Below, in pieces: positions 53,680-64,000 of a stretch of 64,000 nt of DNA. The notes beneath the pieces are model-generated. The model made no database searches. It saw nothing but the letters and a program-made list of their open reading frames with translations, and was not told the origin of the DNA. How positions within the stretch are numbered: position 1 is the stretch's first letter; each line of letters begins with the position of its first letter. This DNA is from Cucurbitaria berberidis CBS 394.84 (Eukaryota; Ascomycota; Dothideomycetes; Pleosporales; Cucurbitariaceae). The stretch spans positions 147,814-211,813 of the forward strand of contig NW_024468942.1 in NCBI RefSeq assembly GCF_010015615.1, read 5' to 3'. Both the position numbers and the translations under genes were made by a program.

Positions 53680-54268
53680 AGCATTTCACCACCGTGCGCA
53701 GCATCTGCGCCCTGTTGCTTCTGCTCGGCGGATACGAGTTGAGCTATACTGCGCTCTACAGGCTGGAATATGGACTAAGCTTGAAAGGTCTTCACGGACG
53801 TTGCTGGATGAACGAATGGTTCTGTCTTGGTGTATTTGAACGCAAAGGATCTGGGTATGGGCCAAAAGATCTCGGAGCACGACGGTTCCTCCTTCCTTTT
53901 CACATGGCATTAGCGGAGTGGCGGAGCGCATCATGTGTACATTACTCCCGAGATATCCCAATGCTGCTCCATTGTGTTTTCCATATCGGCGATTAGTTAA
54001 CGGCTACGACGTATGTGGTATGCAAGTTGACTGTTGACACAACGTGCATTGAGCGTGACTTCACGATAGCATACGTTTTGTGGACTGGCATCCCTGAACT
54101 ACTATAATGGGCAAACAAGTTGTCTCATGTTACATAACGCCCTGACTGCATGTTGTTTGCTTTGATCATCATCTCTTTACTCTCGCTGTCTATGCCTACT
54201 CGACGCGTATGTCGTCTCTCCCATATCGAAATATATTAGAATCCCTTTCAATGCCACCATCCTCTTCT
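53680..54268. other. intergenic between convergent genes, 589 bp
   Basis: Holds the 3' flanks of the GPI protein gene (+) and RFC2 (-). A 100-codon frame at 53694-53996 (+) directly after the GPI stop has no family features. Nothing else seen. Confidence 0.5.
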
Positions 54269-55579
54269 TCAGCCCTGGCAGAGTACCCCCGCAACCCTGA
54301 CCCCTAGATCCAGCACAGCAAGATGCTCATCCCCTCCGTCTACTAACCTCTTATCCGTTTCACTAAACACGCCTGCCAGCCTTACTTTCTTTACATCATC
54401 CACCCGCTCATCGAACATGATCTGCTCATACAGCTGTCCGACTGTTTGGGAAGCGCTCCAACCTTCTGCGACCATGTTTTCGACAACTTTGGCGATTTCG
54501 GCGTAGCGAATGGACTTTGAGGACGATTTGGGGAAGAGCGAGGACATAAGAGTTTGTAAAGTGTCGGGGGGGATTACGCCTGCGATTTCTGCGATGGATT
54601 GGAGGGAGACGGTGGTGCCGGATGTGTTGGCTGAAGGCATGTCGATGTCCATTTCATCGTCGTCGTCTTCGATTACACGCTTCCCCTTCCTTCCACCAGT
54701 CCCTGCTTGTTGTACTGCTCCAACCAACCGTGCCGCCGATTGTAGGAATGTGATGGCCTTTCGTAAATCTCCATCCGCAACCCGCACAAGTTCCTCCGCA
54801 ACTCCTTCATCCAACTTCACACCTTCCAACCTCGCAATGTCGCTAACGCGCTTCACCGCATTGCCCTGATCTAAGCTCTTAAATCGAAATTTGGAACATC
54901 TCGAAGCAAGCGGGTCGATAATGCGGGTAACGTAGTTACACACCAAACAGAATCGCGTCATCCGAGAGTATGTTTCCATGGTTCGACGAAGTGCGGATTG
55001 AGCGTCTTGTGTCATGCTATCTGCCTCATCGAGCACAATGATCTTGAACGGCGGGCAAGGATATTTATCTCGATATCGCATCTGCTTACCAGCGTCTGGG
55101 CTGTCCTTGTCTTCCACCATGAGATTGTATGTTGGCGCGACGCTGAGTTGTTGTCTTGCAAAATCTTTGACCTTTTGACGGACGATGGATATGCCTCGCT
55201 CATCTGAAGCGTTCAATTCGAGTACACGGCTCTTCAAAAGCTCGGGGCCATAGAGTTGTTTTGCGAGCGCGAGGATCGTAGACGTTTTACCGGTTCCTGG
55301 GGGCCCGTAGAAGAGCATGTGCGGTAGGTTGGAGGATTGGAGGGTGCGAGAGAGGATTTGAATTGTGTTGTCTTGAGCTGTTACTTCGGAGAGCGTCTTT
55401 GGCCGACTACAATGAACCATTAGCATTGTAGTACGAAGCTTCTGGTGGCATGTGAATGCGTACTATTTCTCGACCCATGGCTGCAGGCGGTCTGGCTGTT
55501 GCTTTGTTGTGGAAGCCTTTGAAGAGCTGGCTTGTGCAGCGGCTTGTTGCCGTGCTTTGAGGTTGAAAAAGTCTGCCAT
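54269..55579 (-). CDS. RFC2: Replication factor C subunit RFC2 (human RFC4 type), 2 exons
   Basis: AAA+ subunit of the RFC clamp loader that opens and loads PCNA. Exons 55579-55464 and 55406-54269, with a 57-nt intron, give 417 aa. The splice rebuilds PWVEKYRPKTLSEVTAQD. Walker A is GPPGTGKT at 73-80, Walker B is VLDEADS, the SRC motif is SRCSKFRF, and LNASDERGISIVRQKVKDFA and CNYVTRIIDPLASRC match yeast Rfc2/human RFC4 rather than the other small subunits. A fungal insertion sits before PCPPFKI, and a Lys/Asp-rich acidic insertion near 260-285 contains an MDIDMP run. The ATG at 55579 was taken because the open frame further upstream begins at a TTG. Confidence 0.95.
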
Positions 55580-55981
55580 CTCTTCTGCTTGTTGTGGTTG
55601 CGAGGATACTGCGGGGAGGATGGAAGTTAAAGTGGAACGCGTCGACGCGAAGCTCAAGTCGCGAATTCACGTTCAGCGCACAGGCCACCAGACATACGCC
55701 AATCACATCACCATAGTAATCGCATTGTAGATTTGAAGACCTAAGATCTTCATGGATATCTTGCATTTAATAAATGATGCCCTGTTAAAGAGCCTATGCA
55801 TGGCCCGCTACTCTATGAGTAACACCAGATCATGCATGCGTCGAAGCAATCACTTTACTGCCATCCACCCACATGCTCATGCCAACGCTAAGTTCCACCT
55901 GTTTCCGTCTCATTGTCGGTCGAGGTTCGGACCTACAAATCAGGGCTACTTGACAGGAAGCACAGCTAACCTGCAACTAGT
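55580..55981. other. intergenic, 402 bp
   Basis: RFC2 promoter and NPL4 3' flank (both minus strand). No supported element. Confidence 0.55.
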
Positions 55982-58047
55982 CTACTTCCCATTTAGTCTA
56001 ACCCCCTTAACCCTCTTAGCCAACTGTACTGAATCGGAGTCTGAACCGTGGGAGGGCTGTCGCTCGAGACGGCGATGTTGCTCACGGGGAAGGTGAGCAG
56101 CCCCCCTAACGGCCGTTTGGGGAAGAGACGAGGATGGATAGGAACGTTTCGGGGGGCGCTCACCACTTTCTTTGAGGATAGTCAAGAGTGTTGCCCAGCC
56201 TCCTGTATGTTGGAGGGCAGAGCCTTCTGAGAGGTCATGTGTTGAGGCAACTTTGAAGAGGAGGGTCTCTTCGTCCTGAATGGGGAGGTTAGTCGTGAAC
56301 TGAGTAAGGAATGAAAGGGAAATGTACCTTTGACAGAATCCCTAGGCTGTGGATGAAACATAATAGATGGAAGTTCGAGATAGCGTTGAGGCCGCTTGTA
56401 GTGTTGAGCGCAAGACCGTTCGCCTTCGCGTTCAGCGCCTTGCCCAGGGCCGAGATGTCTGCCATCTCGCCCATGATCTCGCGATGCTCGATTGGGAACT
56501 TGCCGCCTGTGAAGAGAGGATTCGGTTGCGTTGGGAAGCCATGCGTAAGTGTAAGCAATAGGTACTCAACTGGGAAATCAGGTTTCGCGATCTCCTGTAC
56601 GTTTGCACCATGTTCGTTGATTCTCCGGTAGAAAACCTCGGGAATGTACCGCGCTCGGTTGAGAGCATCGTTGTCATCTTCTGACTGTACTAGCATGACT
56701 GATGGTTCGGCTGAAGGCTCGATTATGTCCGCTCGCACCATTTCAACCGCATCATTGGATGCTTGGTAGGAGGAGATTCCGATCTGGCCTTCTTGGTCGC
56801 CGCTGATTACACAAGTGACAAAGTTGGACCCAAATCTCCCAGTTTCGCTCCACTTGGACGGCCGAGGATACTTTGCCTGGTATCGTGCCGCGAAGATGAT
56901 CTCGAGAGATGATAGGTAGTAGGAGTCGATGTGTCGCTTGCAGATGGCCGAACCGTCTCCTTTATCTGCATCGAGCAGATCCGTGAAGATGACGCCAACA
57001 CGCTGGAGGCCACACTGTGCGGCGATTTCATCAATCTCTTTCTCGTTGTCCCATTCTCCTAATGAAATGCCATCGACCTCGCTGACTTGCGGTGGCTCGT
57101 AGATGGTCTCGACTACGGCCTTTGTCCCCAGTGGCACCTCGGTGTACTCCTCGTATCTACCGTATAGAAAGCCTAACCGCTGACAGCCCGTATTTCTCCA
57201 GAAGTTGATCAGATCATCAACGACTTGTATCGAGGCAAACTCGACGTGATCCACCATACGGTAATCCTGCGGCTTGAGCGAAATAGCGCTAGGCTGACAC
57301 TTTGTGCAAATGCCCTCTGGAAACGGCTTGTGCCCCGAGGCGCAGTCTGGCCGTACTCGATAGTACGGTTCTGTTAGCGGGGGCATGTACGAGCTTCCTA
57401 GCTCGGGCCTGTTCTTCGCCGAATTCACTTTTCGTAGGTATGAGTGAAATGAGAGGTGTTTGATCTTCTTCTCGGCGAGATATTCGGCTGAGTATGGCTC
57501 CAGCGGCATGCAGTAATCGCACATGCCCTTCGATCCGTGTGTGCACATTCGGACGTCCCGTTTCCGTGCAATTTTACCATCGAGCCTGTCTAGTCTGTCG
57601 TCTAGCGGAGATTGCTTGACTACCTCCCATGGGTTCTTTATGACTTGTGTAGAGGAACCGAGGGGCACCGAGGGCGTTTCGGAGGGGTCGACGGGTTTGC
57701 CATTTAGTCGAGAAGCACCTGCTGAAGCTGCAGCATGGCCATTCGATATGGTAGACTGCTCCTCGAAGGTGAGGAAGAGCTGTGCGCCATGACTGCGGAC
57801 ATGTTAGCTATGGAGGCAAGCTGGGGCAAGCTACGTACGACAAGCCGACTTGCTCGAAGGACACGCCTTTAAGTTCAGAAAGCTTCCTGGCATCGCCTCC
57901 CTGAGGACGGTTGCTGACACTGATGCTCTGGATATCGACGCTCTTGGGCAGCTTCTCCGCAATCTGAGGAAGAACCTCTGGGAATGTTGTCGTGGGTTCG
58001 ACGTTGAGCCGGAACTGGCCCTCTTTGCTCACAAACCTCAGGATCAT
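55982..58047 (-). CDS. NPL4: NPL4, Cdc48 cofactor for ubiquitin-dependent ER-associated degradation, 3 exons
   Basis: Adaptor that, with Ufd1, directs the Cdc48/p97 ATPase to polyubiquitinated substrates, notably in ERAD. Exons 58047-57839, 57792-56328 and 56275-55982 give 655 aa. It has an N-terminal ubiquitin-like domain (MILRFVSKEGQFRLNV start), a zinc-binding region with Cys at about 153, 161 and 164 (CTHGSKGMCDYC) and a second knuckle (GHKPFPEGICTKC). An MPN-type domain follows (MVDHVEFASIQVVDDLINFW, GFLYGRYEEY, VGVIFTDLLDADKGDGSAIC). The last exon was found by joining SLGILSK to DEETLLFKVASTHDLS in phase 0; it adds a basic tail. Introns are 46 and 52 nt. Head-to-head with SEC66. Confidence 0.95.
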
Positions 58048-58516
58048 GGTGGGAAGTACTATCGCATGTGGGGTTGCGGGTGATCGATGATTGTGTACAG
58101 AGGAGCGCCGAGATTCGTGACTTTGTACTGCAATGCGAATAAGCTAGGCCCTAGGTAGAGGTGAAGGGTGGAGGTGAGTGAGTGAGTGATTACCGACCCA
58201 AGCTAGGGAAGGCGTCGAAGGCGGCGGCAGAATGACGCGCCTGAGTGAACCGGGGTTGGGGACTGGTAGCGCGAAAGCACCGGACCTCTGCCGAATAGGC
58301 CAGATATTGGGCATCGACAAGATAAACGTACCACACCAGCGCTGTCTTATTTGCAAGATCCGCATCCGTGCTCTACACTTTCTTTTCTCTGGTGATACCA
58401 GGGCCTGCCACTCCTTTCACACAACCGCCACGACGGCTACGCGATAATTTCACCACGTATCTCACGCAAGCCCCTCCCACTTCCACCAAGACGATTTCCG
58501 CGACACGGCAATCAAC
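58048..58516. promoter_or_regulatory. shared 5' region of NPL4 and SEC66
   Basis: 469 bp between two divergent starts. A TGAG repeat run (GAGTGAGTGAGTGA) lies at about 58173-58187. Confidence 0.55.
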
Positions 58517-59238
58517 ATGTGGCCCTTCGACGCAGTCGACTGGCTGATGCTCTCCATCCCCATCGCCTACCTTGTAATCCTCCTCGGCTCCCTCGCTGTC
58601 TTCTCCAACCTCTACCGCAAGCGCAAAGCCGCAAGCGCCGCATCGCTCGAGCCCTGGTTTCCTCCCCACCTGCAGCGCAATGTCTACCTCTCGCTCCTAC
58701 ACATGGAGAACCCCAAGGTGCCCGACAGCATTCTGAAAGCTGCTCTGTTAAGGAGGGCCACAGAAGATATTCATCGCATTGTGCAGATTAGGAATGCAAA
58801 GCAGGCGCTGCAGGTGTTGCTGCAGAGAGGGAGCGTGGGCGACGATTTGTGGCAACGATTCCAAAGGGCGGAGAAGGAGATTGAAGAGGAGCTCAGGGAT
58901 GTTGTACAGGAGGTTAGTCGCCATCTACACAGAGCTCTACAACTTATACTAATATCATCTAGGCCAACGCATTCGCTCCCAACTGGGGGCAGACCATCTT
59001 CCAGTCCGCATCCGAAATGGCGCAAAACACTCACATTCGCGAACGACATGGCGAGATCATGTCTAAGGCGTCTGCGGAAAAGGAGTGGTGGCAGAAGCGC
59101 AAGGCGGACATCCAAACCGACTTCATGAAGGAGCTGGATGAGGAGAAAATCAAAAGCAGTGAGGACGATGCTGTGTTGGTCGAGGCCGGCGGCCCTGCAG
59201 GTAGTGTTGGAAAGGGCGCAAAGGGCGCAAAGAAATAA
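58517..59238 (+). CDS. SEC66: SEC66 (Sec71), Sec62/63 translocon subunit, 2 exons
   Basis: Non-essential subunit of the ER post-translational translocation complex (Sec62-Sec63-Sec66-Sec72). Exons 58517-58912 and 58963-59238, with a 50-nt intron, give 223 aa. A lumenal-facing short N-terminus and one membrane helix at about 9-33 (LMLSIPIAYLVILLGSLAVF) precede the cytosolic domain. Conserved text: NVYLSLLHMENPKVPDSILK, AALLRRATEDIHRIVQIRNA, LLQRGSVGDDLWQRFQRAEK and, across the splice, DVVQEANAFAPNWGQTIFQS. The C-terminus is Gly/Lys-rich. The 58517 ATG is the first in frame and directly precedes the anchor. Confidence 0.95.
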
Positions 59239-59676
59239 AACTTCGAGACTTCCCAGAAGAAGGCACAAGGTCTGTGGAATTCAGAGCAAGGACCGTCGAC
59301 GCATGTGGCTAGGGAATGATTACTCGAGCGGACGGTTTGAGGACATCCTTTAGATGGTTCTATTCATTGCATTGCTGGGGTTACGGTGTTGGGTGTTTCA
59401 TGCCATGACTGGCGGATTGCGATCCCCAATTGGATCGCATTTGATACTTTTACAGACGCTTGAGGATTACCATCTTTGTTCATATGCTTTATTGCAATGC
59501 TATCAAACGCCTTTAATCCATATTGACCCAAACTTGGTCAGTGTGATAGATAATACAAGCTCCTGCTCTCCTGCTAACAAAACGGGGAATTTGTCGTACA
59601 CCAGATATACACTCCTCCACCTCTCAGCTTACGGTCACTAAACCTTCCTCAGAATCGTGCCGCACCGTCCTGAGCT
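59239..59676. other. intergenic between convergent genes, 438 bp
   Basis: 3' flanks of SEC66 (+) and the DUF3844 gene (-). A 95-codon frame at 59354-59641 (+) has no family features. Confidence 0.5.
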
Positions 59677-60908
59677 TTACTTCCTGACAGGACCGCTGAC
59701 ACCTGCACCGATAACACTCGGTAGCTCCTCACTGCCCATCGAGTACAGCATGCCAATAGCTGATGCTACCAAGAAGGCAAGGACGACACCGCTGCCAACA
59801 AACAGCCAGAACTGGACCGAGATATCCTTCTTTTGGCAAGCCGGTCCGCCCCAGTACGTGACCTTCTTACCCTTGTTCTCACCAACCTCCTGGACGGTGG
59901 GCGAGCAGGCACAGCCGAAGCAATCCACCGACTCCTGGTTGCTGCCGGACCCGCGACGCTTATGAAGCACCTTGCACTCGCCATGGCTAGAACAGTTGTG
60001 CGTCAGCTTCTGGCAGGCGGACAGACTATCAAAGCAGCTTGGAAGGATGCCTCGCACTGGTGCCTGATCTTCGGCGAAGGCAATGACAGGAAAGTCTTCA
60101 AGATCGGATACTTTAGGATTGGGCGAAGAGGAGGCCTCCGGGTTTGAGGAAAGCACCGCTTCGGGGTTCTGGCGACGTGCTTCTTTGGAAGGAAGGTCGT
60201 ATGTACCCCAAGGATTGGCGCCACGCTTGGAGCGAGTCTTCGAAGCCGGCATCATAACCATGGTGGTGGAGAAACCCAACTCTGCCGCCTTGTTTTTGGC
60301 CGCGTCCAGCACCTTGGCGAGCTCCTCGCTGCTAAAGTTATCGCTCTTGCTGGCGCGGAAAACACTCAGATACTCATTGTAAAGCTCCAGCTTGTTGTTT
60401 GGTAGTCCAGCCTCAATCTCAAGGCTTGATGTATAGGTCTGTTTCTTTGGATCTGGACGCTCTGGTAACGACTCGGTTTGGGATATGAAGTCTTGGATGA
60501 GGCGATCGTTATCGGACGCTGGAGGAGGGTTTGATATCGCGAAATCTTGAGTCCGGTCTGATCCATCGTTGATGACGACTGGTTCCTTCGTCAGCCTATG
60601 GCTTCGCACGACACGGTGGTCGGAGTTTGCCTACCTGTAGCTTCATCCTGCTCCGCGTCCTCTATCCACAACAGCAGATGTGCTTTTGACCGATCTGAAT
60701 CCTCCCCTCCAAACAGCTTCTGTTGCCTCCCTCCGTACACATTGATATGCCGAAGCGTCTCTGAGTCTGCGTGCTCAATCGAGTGGAATCGCGATAGGCC
60801 CAGCCGCTGTGCGAGGATTAGTCGAGCTGTTTCGGGGCTGACTGTTGGCCTGGCTGCGAAGGCCGAGCAGTACAGCGAAGAGGCGATAAAGCCCCAGGAA
60901 AGCTTCAT
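59677..60908 (-). CDS. DUF3844-family ER/vacuolar membrane protein, 2 exons
   Basis: Exons 60908-60635 and 60578-59677, with a 56-nt intron, give 391 aa. The signal peptide is MKLSWGFIASSLYCSAFAA. The lumenal middle is variable and Ser/Pro-rich. The conserved C-terminal unit has an EGF-like Cys pattern (CFDSLSACQKLTHNCSSHGE, then VDCFGCACSPTVQEV) and KGKKVTYWGGPACQKKDISV. One membrane helix follows (FWLFVGSGVVLAFLVASAIG), then the short invariant tail LYSMGSEELPSVIGAGVSGP and VRK. This C-terminal block identifies the ascomycete DUF3844 family, whose role is uncertain to me. The acceptor at AACCAG was chosen because nearer AG sites give the wrong phase. Confidence 0.9.
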
Positions 60909-61231
60909 CGTGGTTGGCAGTGATGGGGTCGAGGTGCTTGGAGCTTGCGGCGGCGATGATGATGATGTCTGAAGTGAAGCTGCGACCCCCATGTCGGGAA
61001 ATTGCCGCAGTTGTTCCGCCGCACGCCTCCAGCCTGTTGCCCGCGGCTGCTATCCACATGCAAACCACGGGACGACGCGGCCTTACAGCTTTGTTGTCTT
61101 GCAAGGAGCATACAGCTGCTGGTTCTCTAGAACAATCGGCACTTGCATCGCCTCTCCCTCGCGACGCCTTCATGTCTACTCGCATCTCCTACACACCGTT
61201 ATAACACTCGCTCTCTTCCCGAGCCGGCCTC
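60909..61231. promoter_or_regulatory. shared 5' region of the DUF3844 gene and the mitochondrial-type gene
   Basis: 323 bp between divergent start codons. It contains a GATGATGATGATG run at about 60954-60967 next to the DUF3844 start. Confidence 0.55.
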
Positions 61232-62592
61232 ATGTTCAAGACACAGGTGCTGCGGAGGAACTTCTCTCTCTTCAATAGAGTCCCGCACTCGCGCATAGTA
61301 CGGTCAGCAGCACGCGACGGCCATGAGTCAGTCATAATACACCGGGTCCACCTACGAAAGCCTTTCTTCAGCAAATCGTAAGTTCACGCCGTACTACTAG
61401 TCATCAAGGTCGTCTACTAATGTCTCAGACGGCTAGTCGGCGCAGTTGCCATCGCAGGAGCAACATACGGCCTCGGACGATACATCGGCCTAGAAGTCGA
61501 GATAGAGGAAGTCCAGGAGGAGCAGCAGCCGCCAACACGCTCGACTGGTCAAATTCACAATGAAGACGAGAACTCTGAGCCAGGCCAAGAGGTAGATGAA
61601 GAAGAAGACGAGGACTACGAGGACGATGCACTTCTCTTTCTACCCACAGGCTTCTCGCGACCGAGACCAAAGACGTTCTATAGAGGCTCAGATCCAGAGT
61701 GGCAGGAGTTCAAGAAGCTGGCCACCGATCGGCCAAGAGTCGAAAAGATACGCGGTATGACAAATGACGGATGATGAAGTGGGGCATGCCACTTGCTAAC
61801 GACTGAGCAGGAGAGCTGGCAACCTTGATTCGCGATCTCGCCGCAAAAAACCCTCAATACGTCGCTCGGCTTGGTAAGATTGATACCTCCAAAGGAAAGC
61901 TGTGGATCGAGTTCAAGTTCCCAGATGGTCCGCCAGTTGAGTACGAACGCCCAGGGTTCGAGTTGACGGAAGACCTGGAATGGCGGAAGGCAACTCGACC
62001 AGTCGAGGATATCCACCATCAACGCTTGAACAAGGTTCTGTTTCCCACAGAGGTTGCGAACGCGCTATACCAAGACACAAAGAGGAAGGTAGAGATCTCT
62101 TGGAGAGACTTCAGAGCCTATCTGGGGTGGGAACAAAAGTCTGAGCCTGATACTGTCCAACAGCTGGTTCAGCGGATTGGTGCTAGTCCCCCATCGCCTT
62201 CTAGTCGTACAGTATCCACGAGTACCGCGAGTCCAAACCCTCTGCCCACCTCTCCAGTGAACGAAACCCAGCAACCAACAACCTCCCCCTCGGCGGCGCC
62301 CGCAGATGGCCTTGCGAAGGACCTGGGCTTTGTCCTACCGGATCCAAAGAAGCTTACACTGGACCTATCCCAATTCCGCCAGGATTTTCGCAAAGCATTC
62401 AAACCCTATCAAATGCAGTCGCCACGTGGCACGCTCTTAGTTCTGGGCTTGATTGAAGTGTATGGAGACAGAGCACGTATGACACTCAACGTCACTGCGG
62501 CTTATGATCCCAAGCAGGGGCGATACGTTAGCTTAAAAGCAGGTGTGTGGAATCTTGTAGAACATCGCCAAGCCCCGAGAGGAGGGCCTTAG
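61232..62592 (+). CDS. Predicted mitochondrial inner-membrane protein of unknown function, 3 exons
   Basis: Exons 61232-61377, 61429-61754 and 61811-62592, with introns of 51 and 56 nt, give 417 aa. The N-terminus is basic and free of acidic residues for about 29 positions (MFKTQVLRRNFSLFNRVPHS start), a likely matrix-targeting presequence. Across the first splice comes a hydrophobic segment LVGAVAIAGATYGLGRYIG, then an acidic stretch (EEEDEDYEDD). The conserved part follows: GFSRPRPKTFYRGSDPEWQE, GELATLIRDLAAKNPQYV, GKLWIEFKFPDGPPVEYERP and a C-terminal RGTLLVLGLIEVYGDRARMT. I recall such proteins only as fungal hypotheticals. Start context, presequence and membrane segment point to the inner membrane. 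Confidence 0.82.
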
Positions 62593-63204
62593 AGTAGTCC
62601 CTGTGGCTCGATGCATTACCGGCGCAAAGGAATTGAGCATTTTATAGCAGCATGGGTGGCGTTCATGGATATGAAGGTTAGGTCTCTGTCCTTCGAGCGG
62701 CATTATTGGAGTTATTCCCAGGCGAGGCGGCTATATGGTATGTTGGCGAGGCCACAATGGACAAGGCACCCGCTAAACATGAATATAACACATTCATCCT
62801 CGGGTTCATAGGTCAAGCCGAAGGATATCCCTATATATATGTCTATCATATCGTTTCTGCCGCTGTTCGTATTCTTTTGTCACAAACCAACTCAAGCCAT
62901 TAATAGACGGCGCATGTCCAAGCTTACAAGACATGCACCTGAATATTCCAATTCTTCGAAAATTAGTGCTAAAATGAAACCCTCTAGCTTCCCTCATCAA
63001 CAATGTTACATGGATGCGAGTGCCCATCATTTTCGATGTAGTTACCCGGCTTATACCAAATTGAACACAGGTAGTTGAGCTTCGCCCAAGTAGTCAAAGG
63101 CCATGTCCAGTGTTCTTTGTCAAGCGTAGGGTACGATACTGATGGGTTAGAAGATAGTAAAAGTATGTCAGAGGAGAGAGAAGGAGAGAGGGCTCAAGGC
63201 GGCT
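62593..63204. other. intergenic, ~610 bp
   Basis: 3' flank of the mitochondrial-type gene. AT-leaning, with a TATATATA stretch at about 62830-62845. Short frames only. Confidence 0.5.
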
Positions 63205-63528
63205 TCAGGTAACAGTCGATAGCCTTCCTGTGCATCTAGACAGGTCTGAATCCACCGCATCGATAAGACGAATGATCGGGAAGGTTTCACCGAGGAACTT
63301 CTCCCTTGGAAGAAGTCGCCCGCTCCACATCGTCTGGCACCAGCTTTCTTCTTCTTCGACTGGCAGAGTCTGTCACAAGGATACTACTCCTGCCGTGTTG
63401 GGAGCGCCACACGCAAGCGAGAAACAGTCGGCTTCCAGTTGCGGCAGGCTGACAGTGCGGCTTGTGTCCCCACTGGCTTGTTGTAAATCACGGCTCGGTA
63501 CGGGCCACGCAATGGAATCTAGGCGTGT
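63205..63528 (-). pseudogene. Coding-like frame interrupted by one in-frame TGA
   Basis: On the minus strand one frame is open from 63528 to 63376 (51 codons), meets a TGA at 63375-63373, and continues open to a TGA at 63207-63205 (55 codons). Both halves look protein-like: the upstream half includes SLPQLEADCFSLACGAPNTA, the downstream half MWSGRLLPREKFLGETFPII and RLIDAVDSD. There is no ATG at the left end, so an upstream exon is implied. The GTAGTATCC...TGACAG stretch around the stop is donor/acceptor-like but only 18 nt, too short for an intron. It could be a decayed gene, two exons with other boundaries, or chance. Confidence 0.3.
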
Positions 63529-63904
63529 TTAACGATTGACTGGCAGGTGTATTTGGATTGTCGCAAAAGCCCCCGGTTCCCTGAAGCAAATGGAGCTGGT
63601 AGCTGACTGACACTGCATGGTACGCGAGGGTTTCCTGGAAGGTTAGTGAATGGTGAAGCGCTTCGGATTGTGACATCTATCATGACGTCGGATGTCGAGT
63701 TCCCAAGTCCGTTGGTCGTGAGCTGGAGGACGTGAAACGAGGGTGATGGATGTTGCTCTCCCGGTTAGCGCCTTTGAGTGATGTGCTTAGCCCCACGCTA
63801 GGATACAGCCATGCGGTCCAGAATCTCAATCTCAACATCAGCCCTCCACGACTTCCATGTCAGGTTTGTTCCTACGCTACTCCTGCGAGGAACATGTCCT
63901 AGAC
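63529..63904. other. intergenic, ~375 bp
   Basis: No supported element. A 62-codon minus-strand frame at 63488-63676 starts at an ATG but lacks family features; it might belong with the interrupted frame. Confidence 0.4.
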
Positions 63905-64000
63905 ATGGATTCTGCATTGGCTCCCCTCAACGCCTTTGACGAACGCCCAGGCCCGAAAAATTTCCTCATGTGCATCACGCCTACTCAACGTGGCTCCAGC
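63905..64000 (+). CDS. Possible 5' fragment of a gene running off the right edge
   Basis: An ATG at 63905 opens 32 codons that stay open to the window end (MDSALAPLNAFDERPGPKNF start). An alternative ATG at 63812 leads to a GTTTGT donor-like site. The fragment is too short to identify, and a chance frame of this length is common. Confidence 0.2.
   Translation, partial: MDSALAPLNAFDERPGPKNFLMCITPTQRGSS

Noticed and set aside
55982..57668. Apparent frameshift or truncation of NPL4 and similar breaks in RFC2, SEC20, CKS1 and IPP1
   Set aside because: Each break is explained by a short GT-AG intron that restores conserved sequence in phase, so these genes look intact.
1..64000. Secondary-metabolite cluster, transposon, rRNA or CRISPR array
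   Set aside because: No polyketide synthase, NRPS, terpene synthase, transposase, reverse transcriptase, long terminal repeat, rRNA or spaced-repeat pattern was recognised. A lone Zn2Cys6 regulator and small membrane proteins do not make a cluster.

Overview
The window is nuclear DNA of a filamentous ascomycete (Pezizomycotina, plausibly a dothideomycete; the class is an inference). The evidence is short GT-AG introns (about 46-105 nt, one of 243 nt), compact alternating-strand housekeeping genes, fungus-restricted families (Zn2Cys6 regulator, RTC4, DUF3844, homeobox-C2H2) and Ser/Thr-rich surface proteins. Most exon structures were built by hand by matching splice phase to family conservation, because most genes are split over two or three reading frames.

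Layout, 0-31 kb: a C-terminal gene fragment; PFA4 (-) head-to-head with ALG12 (+); TMA22 (+); intronless BRR2 (+); a membrane-anchored S33 peptidase (-); a glycine-rich RRM protein (-); a conserved unknown protein (+); inorganic pyrophosphatase (+); mitoribosomal mL53 (-) head-to-head with SEC20 (+); RTC4 (-) head-to-head with RCL1 (+); KEX2 (-), convergent with RCL1. Layout, 32-48 kb: a 1756-aa PhoD-like phosphatase protein (+); a Zn2Cys6 transcription factor (-); a homeobox/C2H2 regulator with an unresolved 5' end (-); CKS1 (-), whose three exons are all short. Layout, 48-54 kb: a looser, gene-poor stretch with a Ser/Thr-rich membrane protein, a small one-pass membrane protein, a conserved fungal protein of unknown function and a GPI-anchor candidate. 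Layout, 54-64 kb: RFC2 (-), NPL4 (-) head-to-head with SEC66 (+), a DUF3844 protein (-) head-to-head with a mitochondrial inner-membrane candidate (+), then 1.4 kb with an interrupted coding-like frame and a possible gene start at the window edge.

Functionally the window is rich in secretory-pathway genes: PFA4 and ALG12 (ER), SEC66 (translocation), NPL4 (ERAD), SEC20 (Golgi-to-ER SNARE), KEX2 (late Golgi) and DUF3844. Core nuclear genes (BRR2, RCL1, RTC4, RFC2, CKS1) lie between them. Several pairs are divergent over short shared promoters.

I saw no transposon, rRNA, CRISPR array, secondary-metabolite core enzyme or convincing tRNA, and no clearly new multi-gene system. The leads most worth following are a long in-frame 5' extension of the pyrophosphatase that resembles a mitochondrial presequence, a homeodomain recognition helix without its first half upstream of C2H2 fingers, an RDEL C-terminus on Sec20, a stop-free 93-nt intron splitting the PFA4 cysteine-rich domain, and the interrupted frame near 63.3 kb.
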